The notes under the pieces: generated by a model | What the model was told of the DNA's origin: nothing | What the model saw: the letters and a program-made list of their open reading frames with translations, nothing else | Databases searched by the model: none | Shown: in pieces, positions 1-7,461 of the stretch | How the letters are laid out: each line of letters begins with the position of its first letter | Position numbering within the stretch: the stretch's first letter is position 1 | From: an uncultured Dialister sp. | Lineage (GTDB): Bacteria > Bacillota > Negativicutes > Veillonellales > Dialisteraceae | NCBI GenBank assembly: GCA_934216155.1 | Contig: CAKQBK010000076.1 | Coordinates: 1-11,636, forward strand | Direction: 5' to 3' | DNA length: 11,636 bases | Position numbers and translations under genes: made by a program

Positions 1-43
1 ACTAGCTAATGGATCAGACACCTACTTTTCCGCAAGGCATTTT

Positions 44-245
44 GATGTTGACAGTTTGCATTATGCAGTTGGCTTTTGCTAGTAGGCAGTTTACAGTTAG
101 CAGTTGGCAGTTTTTTCTATAAAATCCGCCATCTCACATGTCATCATGACTGCTAGCGTGCACGTATCTAGTCGTCATGACTCTATGTTTGATTGAAAAT
201 TCTGTAGAATACACGGCCAACAGCAAACTGCTGACTGCCTGCCAG
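44..245. repeat. Palindromic repeat element, family E (CAGTTGGCAG type)
   Basis: No coding signal is seen. The left end (50-110) is made of loosely repeated units such as GCAGTTGGC, GGCAGTTTACAG and TTAGCAGTTGGCAG. The right end (215-245) carries the same motifs in reverse complement (GCCAACAGCAAACTGC, CTGACTGCC), so the ends form an imperfect terminal inverted repeat. Between them is a second, smaller imperfect palindrome: TCATGAC at 144-150 pairs with GTCATGA at 174-180 around CGTGCACG. A related short palindrome occurs at 974-1034. The structure looks like a non-autonomous intergenic repeat; the exact ends are uncertain. Confidence 0.55.
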
Positions 246-390
246 TGGCACAGACACTTGTACTTCGCATCTGCCAATCCAAATCCTGTACACCTACACC
301 AGACGCCTCATCATTTTTCCTCTGCAGCGAAAAAATAACAAAGATCCTGTTTCGGTCCGGAAGATTTGAACATTTCGGAGGCTTTTCACC

Positions 391-436
391 TCCATGATAC
401 ACACCACTAGCAATGAAACGTGATGAGTATCATGGA
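391..436. repeat. 10-bp inverted repeat
   Basis: TCCATGATAC at 391-400 is the exact reverse complement of GTATCATGGA at 427-436, with a 26-nt spacer. No T-run follows on either strand, so it is not an obvious terminator. It sits directly beside the composite repeat starting at 454 and may be a remnant of an element end. The 246-390 stretch to its left shows no gene and no repeat that I recognise. Confidence 0.5.
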
Positions 437-453
437 AATGGAAAACTTTATTC

Positions 454-631
454 AGTGAGGAGTGAGGAATTAGGAGTGAGGAATTAGGAGTGAGGAGTGG
501 TGGATGGGGCACACAATTCATATAGTGCCCCAATACCCCTTTTTATATAAAACATATACTTTGCGGCGCTTCCAAATTTTATGCGCCGCCACCATCATTT
601 CTAATTCCTCATTCCTAATTTCTCATTTTAT
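454..631. repeat. Composite symmetrical repeat, families A+B, short form
   Basis: The left half is a tandem tract of a 14-bp unit (GGAGTGAGGAATTA at 459-472 and 473-486, then a variant) followed by a GC-rich hairpin at 506-531 (arms GGGGCAC and GTGCCCC). After about 31 AT-rich bases the same modules appear in reverse order and inverted: a hairpin at 563-589 (arms GCGGCGC and GCGCCGC) and the tract CTAATTCCTCATTCC at 601-615 and onward. The whole is an inverted repeat of tract plus hairpin. Similar modules occur at 1115-1296, 3855-4170 and 7112-7461. Confidence 0.75.
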
Positions 632-710
632 TTTCCCCCTCTATCTATAAAAACGGAAATTTGACGAAAAAAACGAACATTTTGAAGATTAGAGTTTGAT
701 TATTTTAATT

Positions 711-909
711 TTGTTGCTAGTTGTCGGTTGGTGGTTGTTGGTTTTGGGTTTACGTTCCGGGCCCTTTAGATACAATTTGCACAAATGCAAATCCTTATTG
801 GTTTAAGGTTTAAATGGCATCCCCTAAACCTTAAACCCTAAACCATTGCCTCTTTCACCAAGGCAAGTTGCCCCAAACGGACTTGGTGGGTAAACCATCA
901 ACCAACAAC
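711..909. repeat. Family F element, copy 1
   Basis: A roughly 200-bp element, with a second diverged copy at 1361-1560. It has imperfect terminal inverted repeats (GTTGTTGG...GTTTAC at 734-753 against GTAAACCATCAACCAACAAC at 890-909) and a central perfect 13-bp stem (GGTTTAAGGTTTA at 800-812 with its complement at 825-837, 12-nt loop). Conserved between the copies are GATACAATT, CCTTATTGGTTTAAGGTTTA, GGCAAGTTG and GGTAAACC. Another small stem, CACCAAG/CTTGGTG, lies at about 857-887. No open reading frame of note is present. Confidence 0.7.
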
Positions 910-973
910 ATTTCCCCTCCATATATTAAAATTGCACCAGCCCTTCAAAATCATACCTAGCAAAATTCAGTTC

Positions 974-1034
974 GCAGTCGGCTGTTAGCAGTTTGCAGAA
1001 GTTTTCTGTCTACCGCTAACAACCAACTGCTTAC
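974..1034. repeat. Short palindrome, family E
   Basis: GCAGTCGGCTGTTAGCAG (974-991) and the following TTTGCAG are matched in inverted orientation by CTACCGCTAACAACCAACTGC and following bases at about 1010-1034. The arms are imperfect. The words used (GTTAGCAG, CAGTTGG) are those of the element at 44-245, so it is probably a shorter relative. Confidence 0.5.
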
Positions 1035-1114
1035 TTACTCCTCTATCTATATAAACGAAATAGCCATGTTCAAAAACAACCTATTCATATTAGATTTTCG
1101 TTAATCTTATTTCT

Positions 1115-1296
1115 AACTCGCAGCGCTTTATAATTTGTGCGCCGCTAAGTAAGTTTACACCGCTGTCTCGGCTCCCCTGTCGGGGGAGCTGCCGAAGGCT
1201 GAGGGGGCAGCTCTAGCGGTATAAAACACTAACGGTACGACAATCCGTTATGGGACTTATACCATTTCTCACTTCTAACTTCTAACTTCTAACTGC
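1115..1296. repeat. Composite repeat (hairpin, GC-rich insert, tandem tract)
   Basis: A hairpin of family B lies at 1120-1145 (arms GCAGCGC and GCGCCGC with one A/C mismatch, loop TTTATAATTTGT). At 1262-1296 is the family A tract (TTCTCACTTCTAACTTCTAA). Between them sits a separate GC-rich structured repeat (1159-1220) and a small stem AACGG/CCGTT at 1231-1249. It may be a composite element interrupted by the GC-rich repeat. No gene is seen. Confidence 0.5.
1159..1220. repeat. GC-rich repeat with alternative stems
   Basis: Outer arms ACCGCT (1159-1164) and AGCGGT (1215-1220) enclose two mutually exclusive stems: GCTCCCC/GGGGAGC at 1171-1189 and AGCTGCC/GGCAGCT at 1187-1212. From memory, similar CTCCCC-GTCGGGGGAG intergenic repeats are common in gut Firmicutes; I cannot verify this here. 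No T-run follows either stem, so a terminator role is not supported. Confidence 0.6.
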
Positions 1297-1360
1297 CTTT
1301 CTATATATTAAAATTGCAGAAGTGCCTCAAAATCACAACATCAAATTTCTAAAATTTTTA

Positions 1361-1560
1361 TTTTGTTGGCAGTTGTCTGTTGGTAGTTGGTAGTTGTTTG
1401 GTTTACTCTCCGGACTTCTTCAGATACAATTCGTACAAATACACAACCTTATTGGTTTAAGGTTTAGTGGTTATCAGTTAAACCTTAAACCAATGCGGCT
1501 TCCTTCATGGCAAGTTGTCACAAATGAACTCGGTAGGTAAACCAACAACCAACAACAAAC
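1361..1560. repeat. Family F element, copy 2
   Basis: Second copy of the element at 711-909, in the same orientation. The central hairpin is longer here: ATTGGTTTAAGGTTTA (1451-1466) pairs perfectly over 16 bp with 1479-1494 around a 12-nt loop. Ends are GTTGTTTGGTTTAC (1393-1406) and GTAAACCAACAAC (1537-1549). Shared internal words are GATACAATT, CCTTATTGGTTTAAGGTTTA, GGCAAGTTG and GGTAAACC. Divergence between the copies is considerable outside these words, so the duplication is not recent. Confidence 0.7.
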
Positions 1561-1782
1561 AATTATCAACTATCAACTAACGCCATTTGGTGCAACAACC
1601 CGCAACGAAATGTTTCCGCTCGCCCTTTCCGCTACTGCTGCGAGATTTCTCCACTCTCCTATACATCGAAATTTAAAACCACTCCACCATCTAGCACAAA
1701 TACGACCGTCCCCCATGACGTATAAGGCTAGCGACAACATCAAGACACCTAATACCTAACTACTAATCATTTCCAACATACA
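1561..1782. other. Intergenic stretch, nothing recognised
   Basis: I see no open reading frame with a ribosome binding site, no RNA gene and no convincing member of the repeat families here. It lies immediately beyond the ftsH terminator. Confidence 0.5.
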
Positions 1783-1822
1783 AAAAACACCTACAAGACA
1801 GAAACGTCTCATAGGTGTTTTT
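1783..1822 (-). terminator. Rho-independent terminator of ftsH
   Basis: AAAAACACCTA (1783-1793) pairs perfectly with TAGGTGTTTTT (1812-1822), and an inner AGAC/GTCT stem closes on a 6-nt loop. On the minus strand the stem ends in a run of T, 10 nt beyond the ftsH stop. A-rich and T-rich flanks on both sides mean it could also work for plus-strand transcripts. Confidence 0.88.
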
Positions 1823-1831
1823 ATTTATCTA

Positions 1832-3730
1832 TTATTCGCTATAGATGGAAGAAATTGGACTTTCGTCTTTCGGAAGTGGAGGGAGAGGGGAATCGGTATT
1901 TTCTTCTTCCTTCTTCGGTTCTTCTCCTGGTGCATAAATGGAGTGATATTTGAAGAGGTTTTCTACCTGTTTGTGATCAATGGTTTCTACTTCGAGAAGG
2001 GCTTTCGCCATAGCATGAAGCACTTCCAAGTTATCGGTCAGTGTCTTCATGGTATCGTTGTAGGCTTCATCCAGGTATTTATGCATTTCTTCATCAATCA
2101 CGGTAGCTACGGTTTCGCCATAGTTTCTTTCGGAACCAAGCTGTTTACCAAGGAAAATCTGCTCCTGGTGTTCACCGAAAATCATCGGTCCCAGTCGATC
2201 GCTCATGCCCCATTCCATAATCATCTTACGGAGAATACCAGTGACCTGCTGCAGGTCGCCGGAGGCACCGCTGGAAATTTCATTGAAAATGATTTTTTCA
2301 GCACAACGTCCGCCCAGTGCCACACGAAGTTGTGCCAGCAAGTGGGATTTGGTGATGAAGGAACGTTCTTCATGCGGAAGCATCATGGTATAGCCACCAG
2401 CCTGTCCGCGAGGAATGATGGTGACTTTGTGTACCGGGTCAGCATCTTTCAAGAGAGTTGCCATGATGGCATGGCCCGATTCATGGTAAGCGGTGAGTTT
2501 TCTTTCTTCATCGCTGACTTTATGACTCTTTCTTTCTGGACCGTAGCTGACTTTTTCGCTGGCTTCTTCCATATCTGCCATAGAAATGGTTTTACGGTTG
2601 TCACGAGCGGCCATAAGAGCAGCTTCGTTCAGCAGGTTAGCAATGTCTGCCCCAGTGAATCCTGGAATCTTTTTTGCAATGGTATTGAGATCCACATCTG
2701 GTTCCAGTGGTTTATTTCTAGCATGAACGCGAAGAATAGCCAGACGGCCACGAAGGTCAGGACGACCAACTACCACGCGACGGTCAAAACGTCCCGGACG
2801 AAGCAGTGCCGGGTCCAGGATATCTGGACGGTTGGTGGCTGCAATGGTGATGATGCCTTCGTTGGATCCGAAACCATCCATTTCTACCAAGAGCTGGTTC
2901 AGGGTCTGTTCTCTTTCATCATGTCCGCCGCCCAAGCCGCTGCCTCTCTGGCGACCTACCGCATCGATTTCATCGATGAATACGATGCAAGGTGCGTTTT
3001 TCTTGGCCTGAGAGAACAGGTCACGCACACGGGAGGCACCGACACCGACAAACATTTCTACAAAGTCGGAACCGGAAATAGAGAAGAACGGTACTTTGGC
3101 TTCGCCGGCTACGGCTTTCGCCAAAAGGGTTTTACCTGTACCAGGAGGTCCTACCAGGAGAACCCCTTTCGGAATTTTCGCACCGATGGCGGTATAACGT
3201 CCTGGATTTTTCAGGAAATCAACCACTTCAGACAGTTCTTCTTTGGCTTCGTCTTCCCCAGCCACATCGCTGAAGTTGACATGGACCTGTCCTTCTGCTG
3301 CCATTTTCGCTCTGGATTTACCAAAGCTCATCACACGACCACCGCCGCCCTGGGTCTGGTTCATAATCCAGAACCACACGCCTACCAGGATGATGATCGG
3401 AAGCAAAGAAGAGAGCAGGCTCATCCACCAGGAAGGCTGTTCCGGTGGTTTCGCAGTGATCACTACGTCGCCAGCATTGAGTTTAGGCAGAAGCTGGTTG
3501 TCATTGTCTGGTACATAGGTTTCAAATTCAGTCCCATCTTTCAGTTTCCCTACGATGGAATTGTTTGTCATCGTTACAGAATCTACATTCTTCTTTTCCA
3601 CCTGGGTCATGAAATCACTGTAGGTAATTTCAGAATGTTTTTCCTGTGGATGGACAAAGGTATTGAATATGGACACCGCAATGACGATCAGAAGCACGTA
3701 CAATGCCACATTCTTTACAAACTTGTTCAA
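1832..3730 (-). CDS. ftsH: ATP-dependent zinc metalloprotease FtsH
   Basis: Membrane-anchored hexameric AAA+ protease that unfolds and degrades misassembled membrane proteins and some regulators. The 632 residues show TM1 (about 7-27), a short extracytoplasmic domain (28-100), TM2 (about 102-124), then the AAA+ module: Walker A GPPGTGKT (194-201), pore motif FVGV (227-230), Walker B IVFIDEID (249-256), and the second region of homology with the arginine pair in RPGRFDRR. The M41 peptidase site is HESGH (416-420), with Asp492 (SGDLQ) as probable third zinc ligand. The C-terminus ends in an acidic, proline-containing tail (about 605-632), typical of variable FtsH tails. The start is TTG at 3730, chosen because a perfect AGGAGG lies 6 nt upstream. 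It has its own promoter and terminator, and is separated from hpt by a repeat element. Length is normal and all catalytic residues are present. Confidence 0.98.
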   Translation of the reverse strand: MNKFVKNVALYVLLIVIAVSIFNTFVHPQEKHSEITYSDFMTQVEKKNVDSVTMTNNSIVGKLKDGTEFETYVPDNDNQLLPKLNAGDVVITAKPPEQPSWWMSLLSSLLPIIILVGVWFWIMNQTQGGGGRVMSFGKSRAKMAAEGQVHVNFSDVAGEDEAKEELSEVVDFLKNPGRYTAIGAKIPKGVLLVGPPGTGKTLLAKAVAGEAKVPFFSISGSDFVEMFVGVGASRVRDLFSQAKKNAPCIVFIDEIDAVGRQRGSGLGGGHDEREQTLNQLLVEMDGFGSNEGIITIAATNRPDILDPALLRPGRFDRRVVVGRPDLRGRLAILRVHARNKPLEPDVDLNTIAKKIPGFTGADIANLLNEAALMAARDNRKTISMADMEEASEKVSYGPERKSHKVSDEERKLTAYHESGHAIMATLLKDADPVHKVTIIPRGQAGGYTMMLPHEERSFITKSHLLAQLRVALGGRCAEKIIFNEISSGASGDLQQVTGILRKMIMEWGMSDRLGPMIFGEHQEQIFLGKQLGSERNYGETVATVIDEEMHKYLDEAYNDTMKTLTDNLEVLHAMAKALLEVETIDHKQVENLFKYHSIYAPGEEPKKEEENTDSPLPPLPKDESPISSIYSE

Positions 3731-3736
3731 TATATT

Positions 3737-3742
3737 CCTCCT
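3737..3742 (-). promoter_or_regulatory. Shine-Dalgarno that fixes the ftsH TTG start
   Basis: AGGAGG on the minus strand, 6 nt from the TTG codon at 3730-3728. No in-frame ATG with comparable support is nearby, and the protein would otherwise lose its first transmembrane segment. Confidence 0.85.
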
Positions 3743-3770
3743 ATCTATCTGTTTTGAATCCCATTGAATA

Positions 3771-3799
3771 AGTATACCCCATAGATTGATAACTTTGAA
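3771..3799 (-). promoter_or_regulatory. Putative sigma-A type promoter of ftsH
   Basis: On the minus strand, TTCAAA (3799-3794), a 17-nt spacer and TATACT (3776-3771) lie about 40 nt upstream of the TTG start. Matches are 4/6 for the -35 and 5/6 for the -10. Start of transcription would be near 3764, leaving a leader of roughly 35 nt. Its position just inside the edge of the repeat element at 3855-4170 would give ftsH expression independent of the upstream genes. Confidence 0.55.
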
Positions 3800-3854
3800 T
3801 AATTACAATTTTATCATATATATGTATATATAGGCAATGGGAATTTTTTAAAAA

Positions 3855-4170
3855 GCAGTTAGAAGTGAGAGCTAAAACCGATAGATAATCATCATAAGTT
3901 TTTGACTGATGTAAAGGTTCTGAAGGTTCTAAGGGTACTAAAGGTTCTAAGGGGCCCCGAATGAGATGATATCGCTAGTGTATATCGGCTCATTCAAGGA
4001 ACATGAGAACCCTTAGAACCTTGAGAAACCTGAGCAACCTATAATCTCTAGCGAAATCATACCTACCAACGCAAATCCTTAACTTAATAGCATTGATTAT
4101 AATGGGGCGCTTTATGAATTGCGCGCCCCTTCCTTCATTTCTAACTTCTCACTTCTAACTTCTCACTGCC
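3855..4170. repeat. Composite palindromic element between hpt and ftsH (families A+B+C)
   Basis: Outer ends are family A words in inverted orientation: GCAGTTAGAAGTGAGA at 3855-3870 and TCTCACTTCTAACT...CTCACTGCC at 4147-4170. Inside are a family C long hairpin and a family B hairpin at 4104-4129 (arms GGGGCGC and GCGCCCC). The family C part has five 9-bp units of the type AAGGTTCTA on the left (about 3913-3957), a core with ATATCGCTAGTGTATAT (about 3968-3984), and inverted units such as AGAACCTTG and AGAAACCTG on the right (about 3999-4040). It ends with CTTAACTTAATAGCATT (4078-4094). The element abuts the hpt stop codon at 4172. As RNA it would form a large hairpin between the two genes. 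Confidence 0.75.
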
Positions 4171-4171
4171 T

Positions 4172-4723
4172 TTACTGTCTGCTATACACTTTGCTGTCCA
4201 GAACGCCGATGAATGGCAGGTTTCTGTATTTCTGTGCATAGTCGCAGCCATAGCCAACGATGAATTCATCTGGAATTTCAAAGCCGATGTATTTCACATC
4301 TACGTCAGCTTCTCTTCTTTCTTTTTTATCCAAGCAAATAGCCAGTTCTACAGAAGCGGCCCCTCTCTGTTTCAGAATCGGAAGCAGGGCGGACATGGTG
4401 ATGCCGGTATCGATGATGTCTTCTACCACAATGACGTGTTTGCCACGGATTTCGCTATCCAGGTCTTTTTTAATTTTTACATGGCCGCTGGAAACGGTGC
4501 TGTTGCCATAGCTGGAAACGCACATGGTATCCAAAGTAACAGGCAGGTCAATTTCTCTCATAAGGTCACACAGGAATGGCATAGCCCCTTTCAGAATCCC
4601 TACCAGAACCACTTCTTTCCCCGCATAATCTTCGGTGATTTGCTGTCCGATTTCTTTGACTCTAGCAGCAATCTGTTCTTCAGTAACCAGTACGGCTTTG
4701 ACATCTTTTTCCAAATTTTTCAT
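4172..4723 (-). CDS. hpt: Hypoxanthine(-guanine) phosphoribosyltransferase
   Basis: Cytosolic purine salvage enzyme that joins hypoxanthine or guanine to PRPP, giving IMP or GMP. The 183 residues match the usual family length. Visible are the LKGA loop (44-47) that helps bind pyrophosphate, the flexible catalytic loop region SSYGNST (70-76), the PRPP-binding signature VVEDIIDTGITM (99-110) with the acidic pair Glu101-Asp102, the base-contacting segment KYIGFE (144-149), and VGYGCDYAQKYRNLP (156-170). The ATG overlaps the tilS stop as ATGA, and AAGGAG lies about 11 nt upstream within the end of tilS. The pairing of tilS with hpt is the standard Firmicutes arrangement; in Bacillus the two proteins are reported to cooperate in regulating ftsH, which is prior knowledge and not shown here. 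Confidence 0.97.
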   Translation of the reverse strand: MKNLEKDVKAVLVTEEQIAARVKEIGQQITEDYAGKEVVLVGILKGAMPFLCDLMREIDLPVTLDTMCVSSYGNSTVSSGHVKIKKDLDSEIRGKHVIVVEDIIDTGITMSALLPILKQRGAASVELAICLDKKERREADVDVKYIGFEIPDEFIVGYGCDYAQKYRNLPFIGVLDSKVYSRQ

Positions 4724-6177
4724 TTTCCTTTTTTCTCCTTACCTATCCACGATAATGTAATTAACAAATAATGGGTTGTTTTTGAAGAAGGCTGTCCTAA
4801 GCGACTGCCTCGTAAAAATCCAGTCCAGTAGATGTGAGAACCATCCGCCACTAAGGGCCAAAAGGGTCTAACCAGTGATGGGATGTTTCTTTCTTGCAAT
4901 ATGCGAAGAATGTCTTTATTTCCTTCCATCCCTTGAGGAGCCATGGTGTCTCCTTTTTTGGGAAATACCAATGTGAGTTTCCCCACTTCATCCCCATCTA
5001 ACAAGTACTGGTTCTTCTCTATGTGACTGGGTTTCATTCGCAGCGGATGGATATCCATCTGCCACGGTTCTTTTTTTATGATTATACTGTTTTTATTGCT
5101 GAAATCAATTGGCAAATGGATATCAATTGATTTTTTCAACCACCGGTGAGTGACCAATTCGGTCATTTCTATGCCACTGGGCAAAAGAGCGGCCTTTGTA
5201 TTTCCTAGATATAGAAATAGATATTCTTTTTCTACTTGCAAAGTCACATCGCTTCCAGAGGTCCTGCGGCCACTTCCTTGAAGAAGTAAACGCCTCATCC
5301 GTTCCAGGGTTTGGAAATCCAATTCTTCCTTTCCCACTTGGAAAGCGGCTCTTCGCAGTACCCGCCGGATCAGTGCCACAGAAAGTTTGGATAGTTCCTT
5401 TCGAGGGAGCATCATATAGCCGCCCCGGCTGGTGATGGCCCAGTGGGATAGCCATATCTTGGCTTCTTCTTCCATGTAGCTATCTTCTTCGCGGAAAATA
5501 TCCGCCATATGGTCCAAGGTAGCTACCAAATGGGGATTGTATGACAGAAGTTTCGGCAACAGCAAAAGACGAATCTGATTTCTTGTGGTATCTGGGATAT
5601 CATTGGTGGCATCGTGACAAGCCTCATAGGGATAGCTATTGATAAAGGATTGAATGTCCTGTTTCGTTACCACTAAGAAGGGACGAATCAAATCCTCTCT
5701 TTTGGGCTGCATGCCTGACAGACCTTTGGCGCCGCTTCCCCGAAGGAAATGAAATAGCACAGTTTCCGCCTGGTCATCTCCATGATGGGCCAAAGCGATA
5801 TAGCGGAAATGGCCTTTTTCCTTCACATCCCGAAGAGCTTCGTAGCGCAGACGGCGCGCCACCGTTTCCAGAGAACCTTTTTCTTTTTCTCTAGTTTCTT
5901 GCACCCACACATCTTTCCTATAGAACGGAATGCCCAAGTCTTGGCAAATGGAAGATACATAGGTGGTTTCCGCCTCGGCTTCGTCTCGCAAATGGTGATT
6001 CACGCAGCAGCAGCCAATTCGAAGCCCTTCTTGCTTGGCTATTTCATGGAAGAACAAAAGTAGGCCTAACGAATCAGGTCCACCGGACACAGCCAACAGA
6101 ATGGCATCGCCTGTATCCCACAGCCTATGGTCTCTAGCGAAATGGAGCACCTTTCCGATGAAATCGGATTCACTCAT
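4720..6177 (-). CDS. tilS: tRNA(Ile)-lysidine synthase TilS
   Basis: ATP-dependent enzyme that attaches lysine to cytidine 34 of the CAU-anticodon tRNA-Ile, changing its decoding from AUG to AUA. The N-type ATP pyrophosphatase domain carries SGGPDS (31-36). Further family motifs are HHLRDEAEAE (61-70), ALAHHGDDQAETV (128-140), GSGAKGLSGM (147-156) and DATND...RNQIR (189-203). The remainder (about 215-485) fits the TilS central and C-terminal substrate-binding regions, with a TilS_C-like segment around 398-470. Length of 485 residues is typical of Firmicutes. The ATG overlaps the ppx stop codon by 4 nt (ATGA), and its own stop overlaps the hpt start the same way, so the three genes are translationally coupled. 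Confidence 0.96.
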   Translation of the reverse strand: MSESDFIGKVLHFARDHRLWDTGDAILLAVSGGPDSLGLLLFFHEIAKQEGLRIGCCCVNHHLRDEAEAETTYVSSICQDLGIPFYRKDVWVQETREKEKGSLETVARRLRYEALRDVKEKGHFRYIALAHHGDDQAETVLFHFLRGSGAKGLSGMQPKREDLIRPFLVVTKQDIQSFINSYPYEACHDATNDIPDTTRNQIRLLLLPKLLSYNPHLVATLDHMADIFREEDSYMEEEAKIWLSHWAITSRGGYMMLPRKELSKLSVALIRRVLRRAAFQVGKEELDFQTLERMRRLLLQGSGRRTSGSDVTLQVEKEYLFLYLGNTKAALLPSGIEMTELVTHRWLKKSIDIHLPIDFSNKNSIIIKKEPWQMDIHPLRMKPSHIEKNQYLLDGDEVGKLTLVFPKKGDTMAPQGMEGNKDILRILQERNIPSLVRPFWPLVADGSHIYWTGFLRGSRLGQPSSKTTHYLLITLSWIGKEKKGK

Positions 6178-7094
6178 TGTTTACCTGCCATTTGCGGAGT
6201 CAACACATCTGCATCGAGAAGTCCTTCCGAAAGGTCTCGATCACTGACAATAATTTCCGACAAAGCGAAATATTCCATCAAGCTGTCCAAGATGGCTACG
6301 CCAGCTACAATGATGTCTGCACGAGATGGCAGAAGTCCCTTCAAGTGACATTTTTCATCATAGGACATGGCGGATAATTTTTTCAGCATCGCCGACACAT
6401 CTTCCTGGTGAATCACATAATCCTGCACTTTGGAAGAATCATACACATCCAGTTCCTGCAATACCGAAGCCAGAGATGTAATGGTTCCGCCGACCCCAAT
6501 CCAGCGTTTCACGTTTTGCATGGATTCCATCAAGTCCGTTTTGCGGAACAATTCAAAGCAATGCTTTTTCAGTTCCCCTCTGCCTCTGGCTGTGGTGGTA
6601 TCAAACTGTTTGGAACATCTCACACATCCCAGACGGAAACTGTGCCGCATTCCCACATCACTACCAAAACCCATACAGAATTCTGTAGAACCGCCGCCAA
6701 TATCCACCACAGAGGTCAATACCCCCGGCGTCCCTGCCGCACCGATATAGCTGTAATAAGCCTCTTCGGTGCCAGTCAAAATGCGTACCGGTACGCCAGT
6801 AGCAGCGGTTACTTCATCAGCGAATTCCTCACCATTGCTGGCATCACGCATGATGGATGTGCCATAGGCAAAAATTTCATCAGCCCCAACCAGTTTGGCT
6901 TGGGCAGTAAATTCATTGATGGCCATGAGAGACCGCTCCCGGCCGCCCTGTCCAATGCAGGCTTTATCGGTCATGCCTTCCCCAAGTCGGGTGCTCCGAA
7001 GGTCTTTTCGTAAAACCTTCCACTCTCCACTTTCATCCTTCTCTGCCAATAGCAGACGAATAGAATTGGTTCCGATATCGATTATTGCGCGCAT
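6174..7094 (-). CDS. Ppx/GppA family phosphatase (exopolyphosphatase-like)
   Basis: Member of the ASKHA-fold Ppx/GppA family, which hydrolyses polyphosphate termini or pppGpp; which of these is the substrate here cannot be read from sequence. The 306 residues are a short, single-core form without the extra C-terminal domains of E. coli Ppx. Motifs: DIGTNS (6-11, phosphate 1), TGTEEA (107-112) holding the likely catalytic glutamate, DIGGGSTEF (131-139, phosphate 2), VGGTITSLA (201-209), LPSRADIIVAG (255-265) and SDRDLSEGLL (284-293). The start at 7094 is preferred: AGAGG lies 5 nt upstream and the protein begins MRAIIDIG, as family members do. A longer reading frame to 7157 exists but its extra residues are encoded by the flanking repeat. 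The gene sits where spoIIE is found in Bacillus and is coupled to tilS. Confidence 0.93.
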   Translation of the reverse strand: MRAIIDIGTNSIRLLLAEKDESGEWKVLRKDLRSTRLGEGMTDKACIGQGGRERSLMAINEFTAQAKLVGADEIFAYGTSIMRDASNGEEFADEVTAATGVPVRILTGTEEAYYSYIGAAGTPGVLTSVVDIGGGSTEFCMGFGSDVGMRHSFRLGCVRCSKQFDTTTARGRGELKKHCFELFRKTDLMESMQNVKRWIGVGGTITSLASVLQELDVYDSSKVQDYVIHQEDVSAMLKKLSAMSYDEKCHLKGLLPSRADIIVAGVAILDSLMEYFALSEIIVSDRDLSEGLLDADVLTPQMAGKQ

Positions 7095-7111
7095 AATAAC
7101 CTCTTTTTCTA

Positions 7112-7461
7112 GTGAGGAGTGAGGAATTAGGAGTGAGGAGTGGTGGTGGCGGCGCACAAAATTTGGAAGCGCCGCATTGTTATATATAGTTATGATTCTG
7201 CTAGAGATTATAAGTTACTCAGGTTTCAAAGGTTGCTAAGGTCTCTCACGTTTCTCGAATGTGCCAATAAACGCTAGCGTTATCATCTCATTCGGGGAAC
7301 CTGAGAAACTTAAGAACCCTGAGAAACTTTGACTACATCTGTATATACAATTTGTTGAACATCCCAATTAGCAGAAATAATAAGCTTTTAATAGGTTGGG
7401 GTGCTTTATGAATTGTGCACCCCTTCCACCACTCCTAACTTCTCACTCCTAACTTCTCACT
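7112..7461. repeat. Composite symmetrical element between the S1 gene and ppx (families A+B+C)
   Basis: The element is an inverted repeat at several levels. Outermost are family A tracts (AGTGAGGAGTGAGGAATTAG at 7112-7131, and CACTCCTAACTTCTCACT at about 7433-7460 inverted). Next are family B hairpins at 7149-7175 (arms GCGGCGC/GCGCCGC) and 7398-7423 (arms GGGGTGC/GCACCCC). In the centre is a family C hairpin: 9-bp units such as GGTTGCTAA (about 7213-7257), core AACGCTAGCGTT (7270-7281), inverted units (about 7293-7333). The core is in reverse orientation relative to the copies at 3855-4170 and 11331-11558. It fills nearly all of the 413-bp gap, which otherwise has no gene. The left edge reaches within 18 nt of the ppx start, next to its ribosome binding site. 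Confidence 0.8.

Noticed and set aside
175..533. Two overlapping minus-strand frames of 75 and 79 codons in the repeat region
   Set aside because: Both are partly made of repeat tracts, have low-complexity or implausible products and no clear ribosome binding site.
454..1560. CRISPR array
   Set aside because: The repeats are palindromic elements and short contiguous tandem units, not identical direct repeats with regular unique spacers, and no cas gene is present.
1943..3757. A 604-codon open frame on the plus strand, antisense to nearly all of ftsH
   Set aside because: It mirrors a highly conserved gene, its protein shows no recognisable domain and has a composition typical of antisense translation (rich in Phe, His, Arg), and it has no supported start.
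3855..4170. Riboswitch upstream of ftsH
   Set aside because: The structured sequence is explained by the repeat families seen elsewhere in the window, and the ftsH promoter lies downstream of it, so it would not be in that leader.
6408..7013. A 201-codon open frame antisense to ppx
   Set aside because: The minus strand encodes all Ppx/GppA motifs; the plus-strand product resembles nothing.
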